The notes: generated from the sequence alone by a model not told the origin. A stretch of DNA of 64,000 bases from Euglena gracilis (GCA_039621445.1 CP154954.1:60757858-60821857), one strand, 5' to 3'; counted from the stretch's first letter, positions 25,501 through 31,879 are shown. Translations and numbers: made by a program.

Positions 25501-28120
25501 TTGGCCAGTCAGATGCCGTGTTCCAGTGAACACTCCACACTGCCTCTCACCACCAATTTCATCACCACGTAATCTTGGTGCAAATCAATGGTTGGCGTGA
25601 GGAATTGTGTTCGCCAGCCGTCACGGAGCAGGAGATGGTATCCCACAACTCATGTGTGTTTGATGCGCGCATTTGCGCAAATAAACAAACTTTGTTTATG
25701 TGCTCTAAGGGCCCTACAAACACATCATTTTGAAGCGGTTTATTAACGTGTTGATGTGCGCATTTGCGCAAATGCGCGCATCAACAAAAGTGTCTTTGTT
25801 TGCGCAATTGCGCGCACCAACACGTCCATCACGTTTTTAAACCTTCTAGTTCATGGTCCTTATTGGTGTCTTTTAACATGGAAGGAAAACGTACGTGTTT
25901 GGTGGGCGGAAATGCGCGCATCACACACTTTTGGTGGTGTGCGCATTTGCGCAAATGCGCACATAAACAAATTTGTTGGTGCGCGCACTGGCGCCCACCA
26001 GCACGTCATATTATCATCATCGGTTTACGTTTTATTTGCGCAAATGCGTGCATCAAACACAATTGTTTTATTTGAGCAATTGCGCCCATAAACACACATC
26101 AGTTGCGTGATGACTGGCTCACGTAGTCTGTGTGCCTGTGGTGTTGTTATCTAGTGAGACTCAATGTGTTCTCACCGGTGGCGGTAGTATCCAAGCCAGT
26201 TCAGCCAGCACGTCAGCACCGTTTCCAAGTGTCGTAACAAGGGGTGTGTTCCTCTCTCCCGTTTGATGTACAACAGCACCAGTCTCACCCTCCGTCCTAT
26301 TAACGTCACCTGGCAAGCAGCATGCACACCAGACCACTGGCAGTTAATCCCCTCCAGTGGAGGGGTGTCATAGCTCATATATCGTGTTCCGGCTGTCAGG
26401 GTACAGGGTCCCAGGGGTTACAAAAAAATCGTAAATTTGCGCAATTGCGCGCATCAAAAGGACAAAAGCTTAAGTGCGAATTCGGCCGCCTAAGTACCAT
26501 TTCAGGATGGCAGGTGTAACGGCGCCAAAGATCCCAGGGACAAGGTTTCTTTAATATGGAAAAATGTTTGCTGAGGTGGATGCTTTCGACCATTTTTGCA
26601 CCGCTTTCATCAGGCTAGCACTCGTTAATTTGCGATACTGCGCTATGTTGGCAATTACTCGCCGACCTGTCAGCAACACATTCTGTGGTCGAACCTTCAA
26701 AATACCGCAACTGTGTGTGCAAAAAGTTGGCACAGAACGCGGGTCGAACAAAAGTCTGTGCAGTGCACGGCAAGGAATTTGAGGGAGGACCCACACTGCC
26801 AGACCAGCCAGAGGTGGCCCAGAGGGCGAGCAGGCGCCACTGGTCTTTTGCTCGCCTGGGCTACTTGCATGCCTCCCCTCAGGGCGGGCTGGGCCAAGGG
26901 ATGCCATCCCGTCTCCCACTGAGCAGTTCGATTTTCAGAAATTGCTTCAGCTTAATAAATGCCTCCCCCCAATCCCTAACCCTCAAATTGGTTGCGGTTT
27001 TGGTTTTGGTTTCTGCTGACAACAAAGGATGTGTTCCATGTTTCGTGTGGGCAAGGGTAGTATTTTCCTTACCACCCCCCATGTGTGTGCCACTGACTTG
27101 GTGAGGGCACCCCTCCCCCTTGCTTGACCATTAGAAGGATGTATGGCGTTGAAGAGGAGGGGGGAGGGGGGGTGTCCCACTACCCCCACCCCCCTCCTGG
27201 ACCGGGGAGTCCGGCCACCCCATTGCTTAAAATGTGTTCGCACCCCCCAGGGTTGGGTTCCCAGCGACTGGTTTTTTTCGGAGTGGCTTACTGGTTTTTG
27301 GCTCCTGCCCCCCCCCCCCCCTCCTGGGCTGGGGTCGGCCAGGATTGGCCGAAAGTGGCCACTTGGCGCCGAAAGCACTGGAGAATTTTTTGGGTTTTTG
27401 ACCAAAATCCTTTGGTTTTTGACCAAATCCTTTGATTTTTGAACATCCCTGGCCAAGTGGGCAAGGTGACCGACCCCCTGGGGGGGGGGGAGGGGTACCT
27501 ACCCCCCCCCCCAGGAAACTGTCATGCCTGAGAATCTGTCAGGGTCCGGCCCGGGAAACTGTCAGAGTCCCTGATACCGGCCAACCTGTCAGTATAGGAA
27601 GTTGTCAGGGTCCCCGGTACCAGCCAACCTGTCAGGGTCATTTTTCATTGACTTTCCCTTGAAATGCCCTTCCCAGGAAACTGTCAGGGTCCCGCCCGGG
27701 AAACTGTCAGGGTCCCCATACCGGCCAACCTGTCAGTATAGGAAGTTGTCAGGGTCCCCGGTACTGGCCAACCTGTCAGGTGACAGTTTTCCGGGGGGGG
27801 GGGTAAGTAGGAAGTGGGTGGCTTTTGAAAAGTGATTGACTTGTTTTTTGAAAGTGGACAGTGATCCCCCCAGGAGGGTCAGTGAGCTATGGTATGGCCC
27901 AGACAACCCTCCAACTATTGAGCCCTGGCTACCCCCCCCCCCAAAGTCATTCTCCCGCGCTGCCGCCGCCGGCTACCTGCTGGGGTTCCAGCGGATTGCG
28001 TTCAGCGGGCTGTACCTCGGGCTCTCCGTGGTGTGGCTGCTGTTCATCGCCATCCGCCAGTTCCACACCGGCTGGATGTTCTCGGACCAGGTCGCCCTGC
28101 GCTCCCAGAACGACCGCTGA
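1..28120 (+). CDS. GSL: 1,3-beta-glucan synthase (callose/paramylon synthase, GT48/FKS family), 3' part of a split gene
   Basis: Polytopic membrane glycosyltransferase that polymerises UDP-glucose into 1,3-beta-glucan; in a euglenid the expected product is paramylon. Family landmarks read in order across exons: the GEGKAENQNN and IIDMNQ blocks, FREHVFT, HYGHPD, VNEDIFLGYE, YGKGRDVEFD, ASRQIAELYL, NALPMIIERVLE, a SGRG block, FAPYLFNP-like VAPILYNP, then alternating transmembrane exons and a short hydrophilic tail ending at TGA 28118-28120. The 5' part (N-terminal membrane domain) is outside the window. Exons: 1-81, 545-581, 829-923, 6735-6793, 7601-7761, 7973-8134, 9135-9260, 9616-9738, 10098-10208, 10569-10664, 11238-11357, 12697-12807, 14378-14542, 15246-15359, 16186-16251, [uncertain], 18631-18725, 19878-19997, 21558-21668, 23209-23264, 27968-28120. 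Most junctions follow the CAG(+4)/CTG(-8) rule with matching phases. Between 16.25 and 19.88 kb the model is incomplete. The family is certain; exact boundaries after exon 15 are not. Confidence 0.9.
82..544 (+). other. nonconventional (euglenid-type) intron
   Basis: Starts TTCCAG, ends CTGCCCCC; no GT-AG. CAG at +4 and CTG at -8. Reference example for the rule used throughout this annotation. Confidence 0.8.
545..581 (+). CDS. GSL: GSL exon: IIDMNQ block
   Basis: A 37-nt microexon reading KGEVVNIIDMNQ. It is preceded by CTG at 537-539 plus five bases and followed by AAC-CAG (CAG 585-587). The next exon starts with Asp, giving the family's MNQD junction exactly. Confidence 0.9.
582..828 (+). 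other. nonconventional intron
   Basis: Starts AACCAG, ends CTGCGGGG. Removing it joins MNQ to DAYY exactly as in the family. Confidence 0.8.
829..923 (+). CDS. GSL: GSL exon: DAYYTEGLKLP block
   Basis: Reads DAYYTEGLKLPLVLPQF, then STHRLEIRHFEDLK, equivalent to the family DNYFEEALKMRNLLEEF segment. CTG is at 821-823. The exon end and donor (CTCAAGGCCAG) are copied again 28 bp downstream (935-959), so a second, out-of-frame donor is present. Confidence 0.88.
1485..1570 (+). repeat. GCGATGCAGG minisatellite
   Basis: Two clusters of the decamer GCGATGCAGG/GCGATGCGGG. The same motif recurs at 2719-2752 and 3947-3967 within the tandem duplication. Confidence 0.8.
2058..4560 (+). repeat. tandem duplication, two units of about 1.25 kb
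   Basis: Unit 1 about 2058-3321, unit 2 about 3322-4560. Both begin CTGCGCCTTTGGAAGGATTG and end TTTTTGCCGGTCTCGGAC. The units share the same order of landmarks (GCGATGCAGG cluster, ACTAACTTAGGCGGC, GGTGGTCGGCATGCCAC) with small indels. Each includes the first roughly 360-390 bp of element A, so the duplication postdates that insertion. Confidence 0.88.
2958..3321 (+). mobile_element. duplicated left end of element A
   Basis: A second copy of the element A left terminus with the same ACTAA flank (2953-2957), truncated at the tandem-duplication breakpoint. Confidence 0.75.
4176..6561 (+). mobile_element. element A: CTTAGGCGGC-ended inverted-repeat DNA transposon, non-autonomous
   Basis: Left end CTTAGGCGGCGTATCTCGCA (4176 on); right end, reverse-complemented, CTTAGGTGGCACATCTCGCA (ending 6561). 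Flanks are ACTAA (4171-4175) and ATTAA (6562-6566), a 5-bp target duplication with one mismatch. The interior carries repeated GTCGATGTGCGCAAATGCGC dyads and no convincing transposase. Shares termini with element B at 23536-26494. Superfamily unknown to me. Confidence 0.82.
5825..6100 (+). repeat. array of TGTGCGCAAATGCGCACA dyads
   Basis: At least six near-palindromes of the form GTCGRTGTGCGCAAATGCGC plus complement, in alternating orientation, spaced about 35-60 bp. They also occur at 4870, 4975 and 5210 and inside both terminal repeats. Likely binding sites or sources of hairpins; function inferred. Confidence 0.75.
6735..6793 (+). CDS. GSL: GSL exon: FREHVFT block
   Basis: Reads LIGGDDNGVLGFREHVFTY; the family motif is LGLREHIFTGSVSS. 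CTG 6727-6729 precedes and CAG 6797-6799 follows. Joined after 923 it gives EDLK-LIGGDD in frame. Confidence 0.88.
7080..7460 (+). repeat. CAATTGTCACCCC-type repeats
   Basis: Repeats of GGCAATTGACGCCCC, GGCAATTGTCGCCCC and GGAAATTGTCACCCC. Similar modules occur at 9325-9385, 10228-10285, 27510-27790, 34780-34860 and 37730-37910. No inverted termini recognised. Confidence 0.55.
7601..7761 (+). CDS. GSL: GSL exon: GRYMAIAEHSFG..HYGHPD block
   Basis: Reads VVGRYMAIAEHSFGTVVQRF, then LSKPHRIRMHYGHPDMT, the highly conserved catalytic-domain HYGHPD block. The 5' end (7601, after CTG 7593-7595) is phase-consistent but adds about 16 residues absent from plant homologues. The 3' end lies inside a 12-bp repeat shared with the next exon. 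Confidence 0.87.
7752..7974 (+). repeat. 12-bp direct repeat bounding a GSL intron
   Basis: GGACATGACCAA occurs at 7752-7763 (exon end) and 7963-7974 (intron/exon boundary). The protein (HYGHPDMTNAFY) is intact whichever copy is retained. The 5' CAG is present but the 3' CTG is not in place. Confidence 0.75.
7973..8134 (+). CDS. GSL: GSL exon: VNEDIFLGYE / GKGRDVEFD block
   Basis: Reads NAFYMKKTAGVSRGS, VNVNEDIFLGYEMVKSGLG, and YGKGRDVEFD, matching the family LSEDIFAGYN and QCGKGRDVGL motifs. The 5' junction is set by homology within the repeat GGACATGACCAA (7752-7763 and 7963-7974). The 3' junction shows CCG/CGG instead of CAG/CTG. Confidence 0.9.
8223..8535 (+). mobile_element. 313-bp hAT-like MITE, copy 1
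   Basis: Left end CGGGCTTTTGCTTAGTCGGG; the right end, reverse-complemented, is CATGCTTGTGCTTACCGACC. Perfect 8-bp target duplication CTTTGATC (8215-8222, 8536-8543). The interior carries TAGGGGCAGGCACC hairpins. Non-coding. Same length and ends as 16345-16657. Confidence 0.9.
9135..9260 (+). CDS. GSL: GSL exon: ASTFLKKLAQG..SRQIAELYL block
   Basis: Reads ASTFLKKLAQGCVMQLASRQ, then IAELYLTELTFWQRWALFY. The family equivalent is FEAKVANGNGEQ.LSRDVYRLG.RFDFFRMLSFYF. CAG at 9264-9266 fixes the end; the start is accurate to a few codons. Confidence 0.87.
9616..9738 (+). CDS. GSL: GSL exon: transmembrane segment after the catalytic domain
   Basis: Reads GTISHFLTIYITDLSIFVFA, then YMWVCFQLAQITPVSMGSFG. 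This is the first transmembrane helix of the C-terminal membrane domain (family: TVGFYF..LVVLTVYVFLYGRLYLALSG). CTG 9608-9610 and CAG 9742-9744. Confidence 0.88.
9780..9825 (+). repeat. CACACG-rich simple repeat
   Basis: CACACGCGCACGCGAACACACG-type tract within a GSL intron; a complementary GTGCGTGC tract follows at 9948-10030. Confidence 0.7.
10098..10208 (+). CDS. GSL: GSL exon: NALPMIIERVLE block
   Basis: Reads SASAAWLLPLGALNALPMII, then ERVLEVTYLGRWDFFT; family LGFLMALPMLMEIGLERGF..A..DF. CTG 10090-10092 precedes. The 3' end (10205-10218) is uncertain because no CAG sits in phase. Confidence 0.83.
10569..10664 (+). CDS. GSL: GSL exon: FFTLAMDTQ..SGRG block
   Basis: Reads NRITAAFFTLAMDTQKGAYM, then ASGRGIGNTNTH, like family FFTFQLGTK..ATGRGF. 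The acceptor looks conventional (pyrimidine-rich, CCACCAG). CAG 10668-10670 ends it. About 11 residues usually found between FFT and the GRG motif are absent. Confidence 0.85.
11238..11357 (+). CDS. GSL: GSL exon: NFWPALELL transmembrane segment
   Basis: Reads IVDIFCYHATTNFWPALELL, then CLVVIYVLLGGNCLWLLWTI. It aligns without a gap to the family YSRSHFVKGLELLLLL..Y segment. CTG 11230-11232 and CAG 11361-11363. Confidence 0.87.
11358..12696 (+). other. nonconventional intron (GSL)
   Basis: Starts GTACAG, ends CTGGGTCC. Contains G and C runs, otherwise nothing recognised. Confidence 0.7.
12697..12807 (+). CDS. GSL: GSL exon: LVAPILYNP block
   Basis: Reads IAGVCYLVAPILYNPKPTLN, then GFTSQTFDFYKWLASPS. 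Family: SWLFAPYLFNP..W..DW..W.KWIS. CTG 12689-12691; the end uses CAG 12811-12813. Confidence 0.86.
13167..13458 (+). mobile_element. CAGGN/oligo-T MITE, copy 1 (hAT-like)
   Basis: Left end CAGGGATTTTTTTAAG, right end reverse-complemented CAGGGGTTTTTTTAAG. Perfect 8-bp target duplication TTCCCAAC (13159-13166, 13459-13466). The interior is C/G-run rich with a CGGCACCGCAGGCGCCG hairpin. Non-coding. Confidence 0.9.
13497..13557 (+). repeat. poly-T tract
   Basis: About 60 consecutive T residues with a single G. Confidence 0.95.
14378..14542 (+). CDS. GSL: GSL exon: linker segment (family-specific insertion)
   Basis: Reads STYHHIIKIDPLSLRQKQQL, then FTSLPPTQLEDLDTR. CAG 14546-14548 fixes the end, in phase with the next exon. 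The start is uncertain: a pyrimidine-rich AG acceptor at 14376-14377 would add a proline-rich leader encoded by a C-run; otherwise it begins near 14436. I know no plant equivalent. Confidence 0.62.
14790..15140 (+). mobile_element. TGTCCAACGACC-ended inverted-repeat element, copy 1
   Basis: Begins ATATCCAACGACCATACCCC and ends GGTCATTGGACATATGGGG (inverse of the start). The interior contains GGCCAAAA runs and a GGTGCTTTGCGCCGGAAG hairpin shared with 22769-23103. No clean target duplication because of flanking C-runs. Confidence 0.72.
15246..15359 (+). CDS. GSL: GSL exon: DWEKAAKGGAMRDNF segment
   Basis: Reads DWEKAAKGGAMRDNFLTHFV, then FNWWSYLNALDGPYNDKP. Position and the W-E pair suggest it corresponds to the family SWESWWEEEQEHL region before the last membrane cluster. 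CTG 15238-15240 and CAG 15363-15365. Confidence 0.78.
15686..15996 (+). mobile_element. 311-bp CAGGGCGG MITE (hAT-like)
   Basis: 15-bp inverted ends CAGGGCGGTCCTTAA. Flanks TAACCGAC (15678-15685) and TAACAGAC (15997-16004) form an 8-bp target duplication with one mismatch. Lies in a GSL intron (15360-16185). Non-coding. Confidence 0.85.
16186..16251 (+). CDS. GSL: GSL exon: ELIWRRLKAGAENIEWQEL segment
   Basis: Reads ELIWRRLKAGAENIEWQELA; GC-rich and codon-like, following CTG 16178-16180. Several CAG triplets (16233, 16255, 16261) could end it, all phase 0. Assigned to GSL by position and phase only. Confidence 0.6.
16345..16657 (+). mobile_element. 313-bp hAT-like MITE, copy 2
   Basis: Left end CAGGCTTGTGCTTAG; the right end, reverse-complemented, is CATGCTTGTGCTTAC. 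Perfect 8-bp target duplication GTGGGGGC (16337-16344, 16658-16665). Same length as copy 1 at 8223-8535. Confidence 0.9.
16859..17090 (+). CDS. possible GSL exon(s), frame unresolved
   Basis: The GC-rich stretch after a strong acceptor-like TTTTTTTTAG (16841-16850) is open in more than one frame, one reading CTFLSPYEAGGFITPVPSLA and another GVEEWWPGLEG. Neither joins exon 16186-16251 to the next with matching phase under the CAG/CTG rule, so this is only a coding-like region. Confidence 0.3.
17260..17500 (+). repeat. GTAATTCGGGCTGGG repeat module
   Basis: Contains CGTAATTCGGGCTGGGTGGG, GAGTTGCGGGGAAATCAAAA and AAGGGCTTCAATTTAG. The same module is at 35320-35420, 46570-46680 and 46790-46900. 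Confidence 0.65.
17740..18400 (+). repeat. degenerate AAAAGTGGCCAAAAGCAG minisatellite
   Basis: About 650 bp of imperfect repeats built from AAAAGTGGCCAAA and AGCAGCCNCAAGTGG. A related, oppositely oriented TTTTGGCCATTTTGGCC stretch lies at 49215-49465. Confidence 0.8.
18631..18725 (+). CDS. GSL: GSL exon: VDEVFLYLEHIHPQRT segment
   Basis: Reads PVDEVFLYLEHIHPQRTTPV, then GAFIKSL; a further LQWVLRYVFW follows in frame and may also be coding. CTG 18623-18625 precedes. Lies between recognisable GSL exons; identity by context. Confidence 0.55.
19544..19783 (+). mobile_element. CAGGN/oligo-T MITE, copy 2 (hAT-like)
   Basis: Left end CAGGCTTCTTTTTAAG; the right end, reverse-complemented, is CAGGCTTCTTTTTAAG. 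Flanks ACCAGCCC (19536-19543) and GCCAGCCC (19784-19791), 8 bp with one mismatch. Internal GGCGTGAAGCGCC hairpin. Confidence 0.87.
19878..19997 (+). CDS. GSL: GSL exon: SWVAFAVVFRVMRRINI membrane segment
   Basis: Reads FAVVFRVMRRINIRQIATSV, then FAVKGFGWLIWTFLLLEPT. Compare the family GLSWLVIVAVMIILKIVS.GR..F..DFQL..RLLK. The donor G|GTGGGC at 19998 is phase 1, which fits the next exon. Confidence 0.78.
20640..20700 (+). repeat. (CAA)n(GAT)n microsatellite
   Basis: CAACAACAACAACAACAA followed by (TGA)n in a GSL intron; the surrounding 20570-20960 is AT-rich with nothing else recognised. Confidence 0.85.
21558..21668 (+). CDS. GSL: GSL exon: VPWTIFTGGVFVAFVYFCIL membrane segment
   Basis: Reads VPWTIFTGGVFVAFVYFCIL, then GIWISCAW; one transmembrane helix. 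CTG 21550-21552 and CAG 21672-21674; it joins to 23209 as CAW-EFF. Confidence 0.78.
22110..22507 (+). mobile_element. TGTCCAACGACC-ended inverted-repeat element, copy 2
   Basis: Starts CTGTCCAACGACCACC and ends GTGGTCGTTGGACAAGGGG. Internal TAGCGATATTTAGTGG inverted motifs. Its interior matches 49050-49620 (TTGTTCCKGTCAACAAG block). Confidence 0.7.
22769..23103 (+). mobile_element. TGTCCAACGACC-ended inverted-repeat element, copy 3
   Basis: Starts ATGTCCAACGACC, ends GGTCATTGGACAT; the inverted similarity extends outward through the C-run to ATTACCCC. The interior shares GGTCAGAGGACA, GCGTGAAGCGCCGGGACG and GGCCAAAA blocks with copy 1. Confidence 0.75.
23209..23264 (+). CDS. GSL: GSL exon: EFFLIVAELVIRLRHKRI segment
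   Basis: Reads EFFLIVAELVIRLRHKRI, a helix followed by basic residues. CTG 23201-23203 precedes. End is either a GT at 23265 (phase 0, fits the next exon) or further downstream at a CAG; the former avoids a long Pro/Arg-rich extension. Confidence 0.68.
23536..26494 (+). mobile_element. element B: 2.96-kb CTTAGGCGGC-ended inverted-repeat DNA transposon
   Basis: Terminal inverted repeats of about 70 bp starting CTTAGGCGGCCTAATTCGCA (left) and CTTAGGCGGCCGAATTCGCA (right, reverse-complemented), continuing through CTTAAGCTTTT and a GCGCA dyad to AAATTTACGA. Perfect 5-bp target duplication TACCA (23531-23535, 26495-26499). It is filled with TTGATGCGCGCAAATGCGC dyads (24220-24270, 24405-24500, 25660-25800, 25905-26060) and a central hairpin. 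No transposase recognised, so probably non-autonomous. Confidence 0.9.
24560..24691 (+). repeat. long imperfect hairpin inside element B
   Basis: Arms around AAAACAGATGTAAA / TTTACATCTGTTTT (loop TTGTTCAG at 24615-24622). Pairing continues outward through ACGTTGTTTGTGG / CCACAAAACAACGT and TGCGCGCATCACG / CGTGATGCGCGCA. Confidence 0.85.
27508..27790 (+). repeat. GGAAACTGTCAGGGTCCC repeats
   Basis: Two direct copies (about 27550-27640 and 27695-27780, period about 145) of a module reading GGAAACTGTCAGNGTCCC, CCGGCCAACCTGTCAGTATA and GGAAGTTGTCAGGG. Confidence 0.78.
27968..28120 (+). CDS. GSL: GSL terminal exon
   Basis: Reads AGYLLGFQRIAFSGLYLGLS, then VVWLLFIAIRQFHTGWMFSD and a hydrophilic tail to TGA 28118-28120. 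It resembles the family end (ARGYEYLMG.., last helices, then a short basic or polar tail). CTG 27960-27962 precedes. Splicing at a CAG inside the tail into a further exon cannot be excluded. Confidence 0.75.
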   Translation, partial: AGYLLGFQRIAFSGLYLGLSVVWLLFIAIRQFHTGWMFSDQVALRSQNDR

Positions 28121-30410
28121 GGGTCCCCTCCCCAGCCCAGCCGTCGCCCAGGCCCTTTGCTTCCGCCGCTACAGGGGGGGGGGGCGTCCAGATCCCCACA
28201 CCGACCTGAGGCGCCGTCGGGTCGAGTCGCCCATCCTTCCAGTATCGTGCCACATGTCTCGCTGGAGACCAGCACGGCATTCGTTTTACAGAAGCTCTTC
28301 TTTGGCAACCCTATCCCAAGCTGCAGGGGCATCCGGTTGGAGGCGATACACCTTCAGCAGATGCACACATGTACCCGACCCCGACCACCTCTGTGTACTG
28401 ACTATCCCTTGGTCGAAGGTTGCTGGTGAGGGGATGCAAATGGTTAGGTTCTGACAACCCAGACAAGCAATTTTATCATTGGGTTCTGTCTCGAGGAATT
28501 TCCAAGGCTCAGTGACTTCTTTGATGCTGATACAAAGCCACTGAAAGAGGAACATTGACCCCAAGTGACGGCGATGAAGAAAGGGCCTTCCCCCAACCCC
28601 TGCGCCTCTATGCCTATAGGTCTGTGTCGCGCGGTAGGCACGCTAACCCTCACTCTGGCCCCACGAACCGAAGCAAACCTCCTCCCCCCGCTTCCTCCAA
28701 CCATCGTGTGCTTTGTCGGCCACACATGTGTGCTCCGTGTCGTTTGCGGCTGTTCTCAGACCTACCTTCAAATTGGGTTGTGGAATGAAACAAAGGCTGA
28801 ACAGTCCCCTCCACTGTCAAATTCACTTTTCTTGCAAGACTTGAAGTTGGCTTTCTCAGGGGTGATGCCAACCTCCCTCGATAGACAGTCGGAAGTCCTG
28901 TTTTGGCAAGCCTCGTGGATGTATTGTCCATTGAAATCTTGCCATCGTCGTACCTTGGAATGAAGTTTCCTGGGTGGACAATGTATGCTTGCTTAACTGC
29001 ATTGGAACGATAAAGCGTCTCATTTTTTCCACCCTGGAAGTCTTTTTCTTGGAGCACCGTGGCGTTCCCCTCTCTTTCTTCCTTCCCATTCCCCGTATGT
29101 GTGATAGCATGAGCATAACCTATGTGTGTGTCGTGCCCGCTGCTTTACAGTCAGTTGGGCAGGCAGCCGGTCAAGTGGCAAACGCAGAACGCTCTGAACG
29201 AAACCATAGGCAACAACCGTAAGTTGCAGGGAGAGCCTTCGGTGGAGGGGGGGGGGGCAATTTTTTTTGGGTTTTGTCTTTCAATTGAGCATTTCCCCCA
29301 AATCATGCATTTCTGCAGAAGGTGCATTTTTACCATTTTGTACCAGAATTTGCATTTTTTCACCAAAAAGATGCATTTCAGTGGATCGCCAACTTCAGCG
29401 GTGGGGTTGAGGTTGAATTTGGTCAGAACAGAAAAAGGGACGGGAAACCATAAGAATGCTTCGTGATGAAAGTTGAAGCTCCGTTAATGAAGTTGCACCA
29501 AGCACTCAATCGATACCGCACGCCAGAGTTTTTCTTTTCACTGCGATGCTGTTTTTCCAAAAAAAAATTCTTAACGGACGATGGCAGCATATTCTGAAGT
29601 GTTTGTTGTTTTTTGTCTCCCGATCGATTTTATGGTTCGACCCAGAAACCAAACTGTTTTCAAAAGAAAGCACAGAAGCCAACAAGGAAGGAAAGGGATG
29701 GATGATGGAAGGGCAGGGGTGGGAGTGAGCCAGAGGTTCGGGGGGCCACATTGCTGGCGGGGCCCACAGCGGCGGGCTCACCCTACTTAACCCCAAATCC
29801 TGTGCGATTGGGTCGTGGTGGACGCGAAGGTGTGGGCCTTGACTACTGCTGCGGTATCCCACTGGACAGTTGCTTTGGGCTGCACTCTTCACGATGCAGG
29901 GACTGAGACCCAACCCCAAGTGAAGTTTGCCCAATTCGACAAATTCTCCCAAAAAATACCCCGGGTTTGTCTTTTGGGTTTATGGCTCGTTTATTTTGGA
30001 CTTTTGCAGAATGGTCCAAAAATCGGTCCCAAAAAGAAGCATTTTTTGCAATGATAAAAAAAAGCTACCAACATGCCAAGTTTAAATGCCTGACAAAAAT
30101 CAAAAAAAAAGAAAAAACATTTATTTCGGGGCATTTGCAAAGTTTAAGGAGCTTTAAAAAAAAATCCCAAAATTTCTCCGGGGGAGGGTCTCATTTGGGG
30201 GGTTTACTTTATTTTTGGATTTTTGCTAATCTGCATGGGGGTTTTAGGGGGTTTTGGGGGTGGGGGTATTTTCTTGCTCATTTTGTCTCACTTTGGCATA
30301 ACGCACAAGGAAAGTTGTTTTGTTTTTTTAGGGGGCTTGCACGTTCTTTTCTGGACGTGCACTGCACCCTTGGCAGAGGGATGCTCCCACCACCATTTCC
30401 CATCCCCCAA

Positions 30411-30879
30411 CTGTTTTTTAAGTTTGGACCCCTGGGGGTGGGGGTGGGGGGTTCTGTAGGACCCCCCTCGTCCGGGGGGGGGGGGGGGCTGCCCCCAAGG
30501 GCCTTCTGGGTCCCCGACCAATTTGGCAAAATTGGCAAAATTGCCAATTTTGCCAATTTTGGCAAATTGGCAAAATGGCCAATTTGCCAATTTGGCAAAT
30601 TGGCCATTTGCCAAATGGCCAATTTGCCAAATGGCCATTTGGCAAATGGTCATTTGGCCATTTGCCAAATGGCCAAATGGCCAAATGGCAAAAATGGCCA
30701 TTTGGCCATTTTTGGCCAAATGGCCAAACCCCATTTGGCCAAAAATGGCCAAAAATGGGGTTTGGCCATTTTTGGCCTTTTTTTTCGGCGCATTTTTTAT
30801 CCCAAGATTGACCCCAAAATTGTGTCTTTTGGATCCCCCAGGTGGGTGGGGGGTTCCCCCCAGTCTTGAAAAATCCCTG
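30411..30879 (+). mobile_element. probable CAGGN/oligo-T element containing a GGCCAAAT array
   Basis: Left end CTGTTTTTTAAGTTTGGACC and right end TCTTGAAAAATCCCTG resemble the termini of 13167-13458. The left CAGG is degraded and no clean target duplication is seen. The interior (30520-30775) is an array of GGCCAAAT/GGCAAAT half-palindromes. Confidence 0.55.
30520..30775 (+). repeat. GGCCAAATGGCC palindromic array
   Basis: About 250 bp almost entirely composed of TTTGGCCATTTGGCAAAT-type words; nearly self-complementary throughout. Confidence 0.9.
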
Positions 30880-31879
30880 CCCCCCCCCCAGGCCGCGCGA
30901 TTTCACGGTTTTGGGTCAAACTTCTCCTTCGCCACGTTCGACACCAAAGGACTCTTTCCTTGTTAATTTCTACCAACCCCCACCCCAGGAAATTCTGATG
31001 CCTGAGAAACTCTCCCAGAGGGCGTAGCTGTGGTGGGTGTGGGGACCTCTTCTCCACACCCGAAGGCTTCTTTCCCCCTGTCGCCGTCCTGGGGTTGTTG
31101 CGCAGCAATTGTGTGGCCCGACGTTTCTTAGCCATCACCGCAGCAGCAATCCACACGCCACGGGGCCCGTCGCACTGCGCCGGGGACTGGTATCGCCGGT
31201 TTTTCTTCTGCCCTGTGCCTCGCTGTGGGGAGGATTTTACAGGGCTGGGAGGTTGCAATATGTATTTGGACCAGCTCCACAAGTACTGGAGATGGCCTGA
31301 GCTCATCGAAGGATGACGCTTCGGGCATGCAATAATTGCCTGGCCTTAGAGATGTTCAAAAGCGTCCCTGTTGAACTAATTGACAAAAATAATGAATTGT
31401 GCAGCAGTCTTTTTTGGAACCTGCTACACTTGGTTGAATAAGATCAACAGCAGAAAGCGCAACAAGGCTCTGGACACACCATGCTTTTTCTTGGCCTGGG
31501 AACGGTGGCAAAGGAACATTGCTGCTCATTTTTCCAAAAATTCCCACCTCCAGGTCTTTGGGGCCTGAGAGGGGGAGGAGGGTCGGGGGGACCCATATTT
31601 GGGGGTGAGTTGCGTCAAGAAATTATCGGCTCTTTGCGCTGAAAATAGAGGAAACCCCTGCCTCTGGCAAGATACCCACTCGGCCCGACCCCACCTGGGC
31701 CAGATCCACCCACCATCCACCCCCAGGTCACCAAATGCAACGTTCTTTCTAAGGCTGAAAAAGGATGGGTAAATGAGGGGGGGGGGGCAAGGCTGCACGG
31801 GAAGGCCTGGCGGGGGAGGCGGACCCCCACCCACCACACCACCCTGAAAGAAACCATCCCCAGGAAAATTTCAACTTGG

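Noticed and set aside
28157-29222. Possible additional gene after GSL
   Set aside because: Unique-looking sequence with short open frames on both strands, but no recognisable motif, consistent splice boundaries or GC-rich exon pattern.
29967-30869. 300-residue open frame
   Set aside because: Composed of repeat words (MAKLAKLP-like) from the GGCCAAAT array and MITE-like sequence; no domain or splice partners.
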